Assembly: GCA_947090385.1 (NCBI GenBank)
Contig: CAMUNZ010000045.1
Coordinates: 1 to 8,651 of the forward strand
Direction of reading: 5' to 3'
Length of the DNA: 8,651 nucleotides
DNA from: an uncultured Campylobacter sp.
GTDB taxonomy: Bacteria; Campylobacterota; Campylobacteria; Campylobacterales; Campylobacteraceae
The position numbers and the translations under genes are program-made. The notes under the pieces are model-generated. The model searched no databases, was not told the DNA's origin, and was given only the letters and a program-made list of their open reading frames with translations. Below are positions 6,891-8,651 of the stretch, one piece after another (position 1 is the stretch's first letter; every line of letters begins with the position of its first letter).

Positions 6891-6914
6891 AAATTTTTTT
6901 TAAGTTTTATAAGT

Positions 6915-6920
6915 TATAAT
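6915..6920 (+). promoter_or_regulatory. -10 box of the tRNA-Phe promoter
   Basis: A perfect TATAAT lies 16 nt before the first base of the mature tRNA, as expected for a tRNA promoter with a short 5' leader. It sits across the left arm and loop of a 7-bp inverted repeat, ATAAGTT (6909-6915) / AACTTAT (6924-6930), which is followed by a T run. Confidence 0.6.
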
Positions 6921-6936
6921 CTCAACTTATTTTTTT

Positions 6937-7012
6937 GGTTGGATAGCTCAGTCGGTAGAGCAGCAGACTGAAAATCTGCGTGTCGGCGGTTCAATTCCGC
7001 CTCTAACCACCA
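6937..7012 (+). tRNA. tRNA-Phe (anticodon GAA)
   Basis: A 76-nt cloverleaf with CCA encoded. The acceptor arms are GGTTGGA (6937-6943) and TCTAACC (7002-7008) with one G-U pair; the discriminator is A7009 and the CCA is 7010-7012. The D-arm contains AGCTCAGTCGGTAGAGC. The anticodon stem GCAGA/TCTGC (6963-6967/6975-6979) holds the loop CTGAAAA with anticodon GAA at 6970-6972. The T-arm is GGCGG-TTCAATT-CCGCC. All bases expected for a functional tRNA are present. It stands between dnaJ and a decayed gene whose old ribosome site begins only 6 nt after the CCA, so the two were probably once in one transcript. Confidence 0.97.
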
Positions 7013-7030
7013 TTCTAGAAGGATTAAAAA

Positions 7031-7529
7031 ATCAAAGCTTATTTAATAGATATTGAAAATCCAGCTTTCAAAGAACTTTCAGAAAATATAAAATAGACAG
7101 TAAAGTGCAAAATTTTTTACTTTCAATAAACTGGATAAAAATTATGTTGATAAAATAATTTTAGTTCTTTTGGGCAAATTATTGAATGAAAGATTTGACG
7201 AATTTATAATAGTTAGCAATGATAAAATTTTTAAAAATCTTGATTTTGTTGAGGAAATTTTTGGCAAGAAAGTTACTTTTTTAAATTCAATGGACAAAAA
7301 TAAAATAACGTCAACAGCACAGGATGTTACTGATAAAAAAGTAAATTTTGAAAAAATTGAAAATATGTTTTATAAAAATATCACAAAAATAAACTCTCTT
7401 ATAAATAAAAGCACGAATTTAACCGATTTTAAACAACGTTTAAATGCTGGTTTTAGAAATAGCGATAAAAAGATATTTACTTATATGATAGAAAATCACA
7501 AATATCTTTTAGATAAATTATCAAAGTAA
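7031..7529 (+). pseudogene. Decayed PIN/NYN-like nuclease-fold gene behind tRNA-Phe
   Basis: Two frames together read like one protein. Frame A begins at 7031 behind AGAAGGA (7018-7023), but the codon at the expected start is ATC. It gives IKAYLIDIENPAFKELSENI, then a TAG at 7094-7096, TVKCKIFYFQ, and TAA at 7127. The homology-like reading resumes one base out of phase from about 7122 as NKLDKNYVDKIILVLLGKLL, then NERFDEFIIVSNDK, and stays open to TAA at 7527-7529. LIDIEN near the N-terminus and IIVSNDK later are the type of acidic motifs found in PIN/NYN-domain RNases. The segment between IFYFQ and LDKN seems shorter than expected, suggesting an internal deletion. A start at TTG 7170 would yield 119 aa but has no Shine-Dalgarno and would begin inside the fold. 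The C-terminal 70 residues are Lys/Asn rich and I do not recognise them. The family assignment is tentative. Confidence 0.55.
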
Positions 7530-7534
7530 ATTTA

Positions 7535-7561
7535 GCGGCTTTTTAAATCGCTTTAAACCGC
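7535..7561. terminator. Hairpin between convergent genes, possible terminator
   Basis: GCGG (7535-7538) pairs with CCGC (7558-7561), and TTTAAA (7542-7547) pairs with TTTAAA (7552-7557), with a 3-nt bulge on one side and a 4-nt loop. Read on the minus strand the loop is GCGA, a GNRA tetraloop. There is no long T run after it in either direction, so it is at best a weak terminator. Its place between the convergent stops at 7529 and 7567 supports that role, more probably for the minus-strand transferase gene. Confidence 0.45.
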
Positions 7562-7566
7562 AAAAT

Positions 7567-8651
7567 TTATTTTAAAGTTTTAAAATCCGCCCTTGGTTTT
7601 CCAACCATTCTTTTTGATTTTGGATTAAATTCTGCATTTATGATAGATTTTTTAGGATTTTTCCAAGTAGAATTTATGTCTGAAATATCGCTTAAAAAAT
7701 CTGCTAATCCGTTGCTAACCCATGGTAAATCTTTTACTTCTTTTATTTTTTTCCAAATTTGTGGATATTTTTCTTGAAATTTTGGCGTAGCAAAAACTAT
7801 AAAAGGAATTTCTAAAACACTTTTTAAATCTCTTGCGTGTCCTATGAAATTTTCAAAATCATATACACTATCTGCGTGATCGCTTAAATAGATTATCAAA
7901 GCTTCATCATTCTTGAAAATTTTATAAATTTCGCTTATTACAAAATCTGTATAAGCAATCGAATTTAAATATGTCGCTTTTACCAATTTTTGTTTTCTGC
8001 TTAATCTGGTTTCGTTTATATCGCTTGATTTAAAAATATCGAATTTTTTGGGATATCTATCTTTATAAATAAGATGCGATCCCATCAAATGCACTACAAA
8101 AAAATTATTATTTTTAGTTTTGTTTTTAAATTCTATAAGCGGTTTTAATAAAATTTCATCATTTTCTTTTATTAATCTGCTAAAATGCCTTGTGTTTGAG
8201 TAAAATTTATTTTTGCTTAAATTCGCCACTGAACTTGCTATGCTTCCATAAATTCCTATATCTTGATTTGAAATCCAAAAAGTATTGTAATTTGCTAAAT
8301 TGTAAAGCGAAATTATGTTCAAATTCTTTTTAAAATTTTTATTTCTATTGAAAAATAATAACTCTTTCATAACCATATTTGTGCTTGCCCTTGGCGCTAC
8401 TACGTCTTTAAAAACGACAGAATTTTGGCTTAAACTTAGTATGTTTGGATTATTTTTATAAATACTTTCATAAAGTTGATGATGCCTTCTTGCGGCACTT
8501 TCACCTATTATCAAAACTATATTTTTGATTTTATTATTTGCTGTTAAATTTGCTTCTTTATTTTGAATTTTTAAAAGTTTTTTTGTAATTTCTAATGCAT
8601 TATTTTGATTTACATAAAAATATTCGTAAATGTGAGAAGAAAAATTTGTTA
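7567..8651 (-). CDS. Phosphoethanolamine transferase, sulfatase fold (EptA/EptC/CptA type), N-terminus outside window
   Basis: The C-terminal catalytic domain of an inner-membrane enzyme that transfers phosphoethanolamine to lipid A, LPS core or, for C. jejuni EptC, also the flagellar rod. About 361 codons lie in the window, and the frame is open to the right edge through VLIIGES. The TTG at 8512-8514 is therefore internal, not a start. Active-site features of the alkaline-phosphatase-like fold are visible: IIGES with metal-binding Glu (codon 8500-8502), PRASTN with the likely nucleophile Thr (8380-8382), HLMGSH, SDHAD (Asp-His codons around 7876-7881) and GHARD. The transmembrane helices that precede this domain in the family would lie beyond the window. 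GESAARRHHQLYE resembles the family's GES..R.H.SLYGY motif but departs from it slightly. The acceptor cannot be judged from this part. Confidence 0.8.
   Translation of the reverse strand, partial: TNFSSHIYEYFYVNQNNALEITKKLLKIQNKEANLTANNKIKNIVLIIGESAARRHHQLYESIYKNNPNILSLSQNSVVFKDVVAPRASTNMVMKELLFFNRNKNFKKNLNIISLYNLANYNTFWISNQDIGIYGSIASSVANLSKNKFYSNTRHFSRLIKENDEILLKPLIEFKNKTKNNNFFVVHLMGSHLIYKDRYPKKFDIFKSSDINETRLSRKQKLVKATYLNSIAYTDFVISEIYKIFKNDEALIIYLSDHADSVYDFENFIGHARDLKSVLEIPFIVFATPKFQEKYPQIWKKIKEVKDLPWVSNGLADFLSDISDINSTWKNPKKSIINAEFNPKSKRMVGKPRADFKTLK

Noticed and set aside
6937..7529. tRNA-Phe as an attachment site of an integrated element
   Set aside because: The 3' end of the tRNA is not repeated anywhere downstream in the window, and there is no integrase or phage-like gene.
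7567..8514. Transferase gene starting at TTG 8514
   Set aside because: The frame stays open upstream to the window end, and this TTG encodes the Leu of VLIIGES inside the catalytic domain.

Overview
The window is AT-rich, low-GC DNA with short intergenic gaps. Its gene set and order point to the Campylobacterota, most likely a Campylobacter species. The divergent arrangement dnaJ <> racR-racS-recR is the one I know from Campylobacter jejuni. The class III (strictly anaerobic) ribonucleotide reductase next to it suggests an anaerobic or microaerobic relative rather than C. jejuni itself. I cannot name the species from sequence alone.

Layout, left to right. The 3' end of an unidentified gene (1-77, +) is followed by a short promoter region. 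Next, on the + strand, is an anaerobic ribonucleotide reductase operon: nrdD (181-2286), a 57-codon gene carrying the glycyl-radical motif (2265-2438), and a radical-SAM activase of the NrdG type (2460-3140). The activase converges on, and overlaps by 4 bp, a minus-strand operon of response regulator (racR-like), sensor kinase (racS-like) and recR. That operon runs from 5617 down to 3137 with coupled or nearly touching junctions. A 126-bp divergent promoter region separates it from dnaJ (5744-6856, +, TTG start), which ends in a clear hairpin terminator. tRNA-Phe(GAA) follows at 6937-7012, with its own -10 box. Directly behind the tRNA lies a decayed gene (7031-7529) that looks like a PIN/NYN-type nuclease-fold protein. 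The right edge holds the C-terminal catalytic domain of a minus-strand phosphoethanolamine transferase of the EptA/EptC/CptA type, cut by the window end.

The main point is the ribonucleotide reductase. The large NrdD ORF has the ATP-cone, the active-site cysteines and the zinc-binding Cys cluster, but it stops before the glycyl-radical loop. That loop (RVMGY and the following RPV..FN.GK) is in a separate overlapping ORF with its own strong Shine-Dalgarno. The enzyme would therefore work as two polypeptides, the smaller one carrying the radical made by the downstream activase. A short repeat offset by 35 bp at the junction hints at how the split might have arisen.

The other genes are housekeeping or regulatory: a two-component system, RecR recombination mediator, DnaJ co-chaperone and envelope modification. 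I saw no CRISPR array, insertion sequence or prophage gene.
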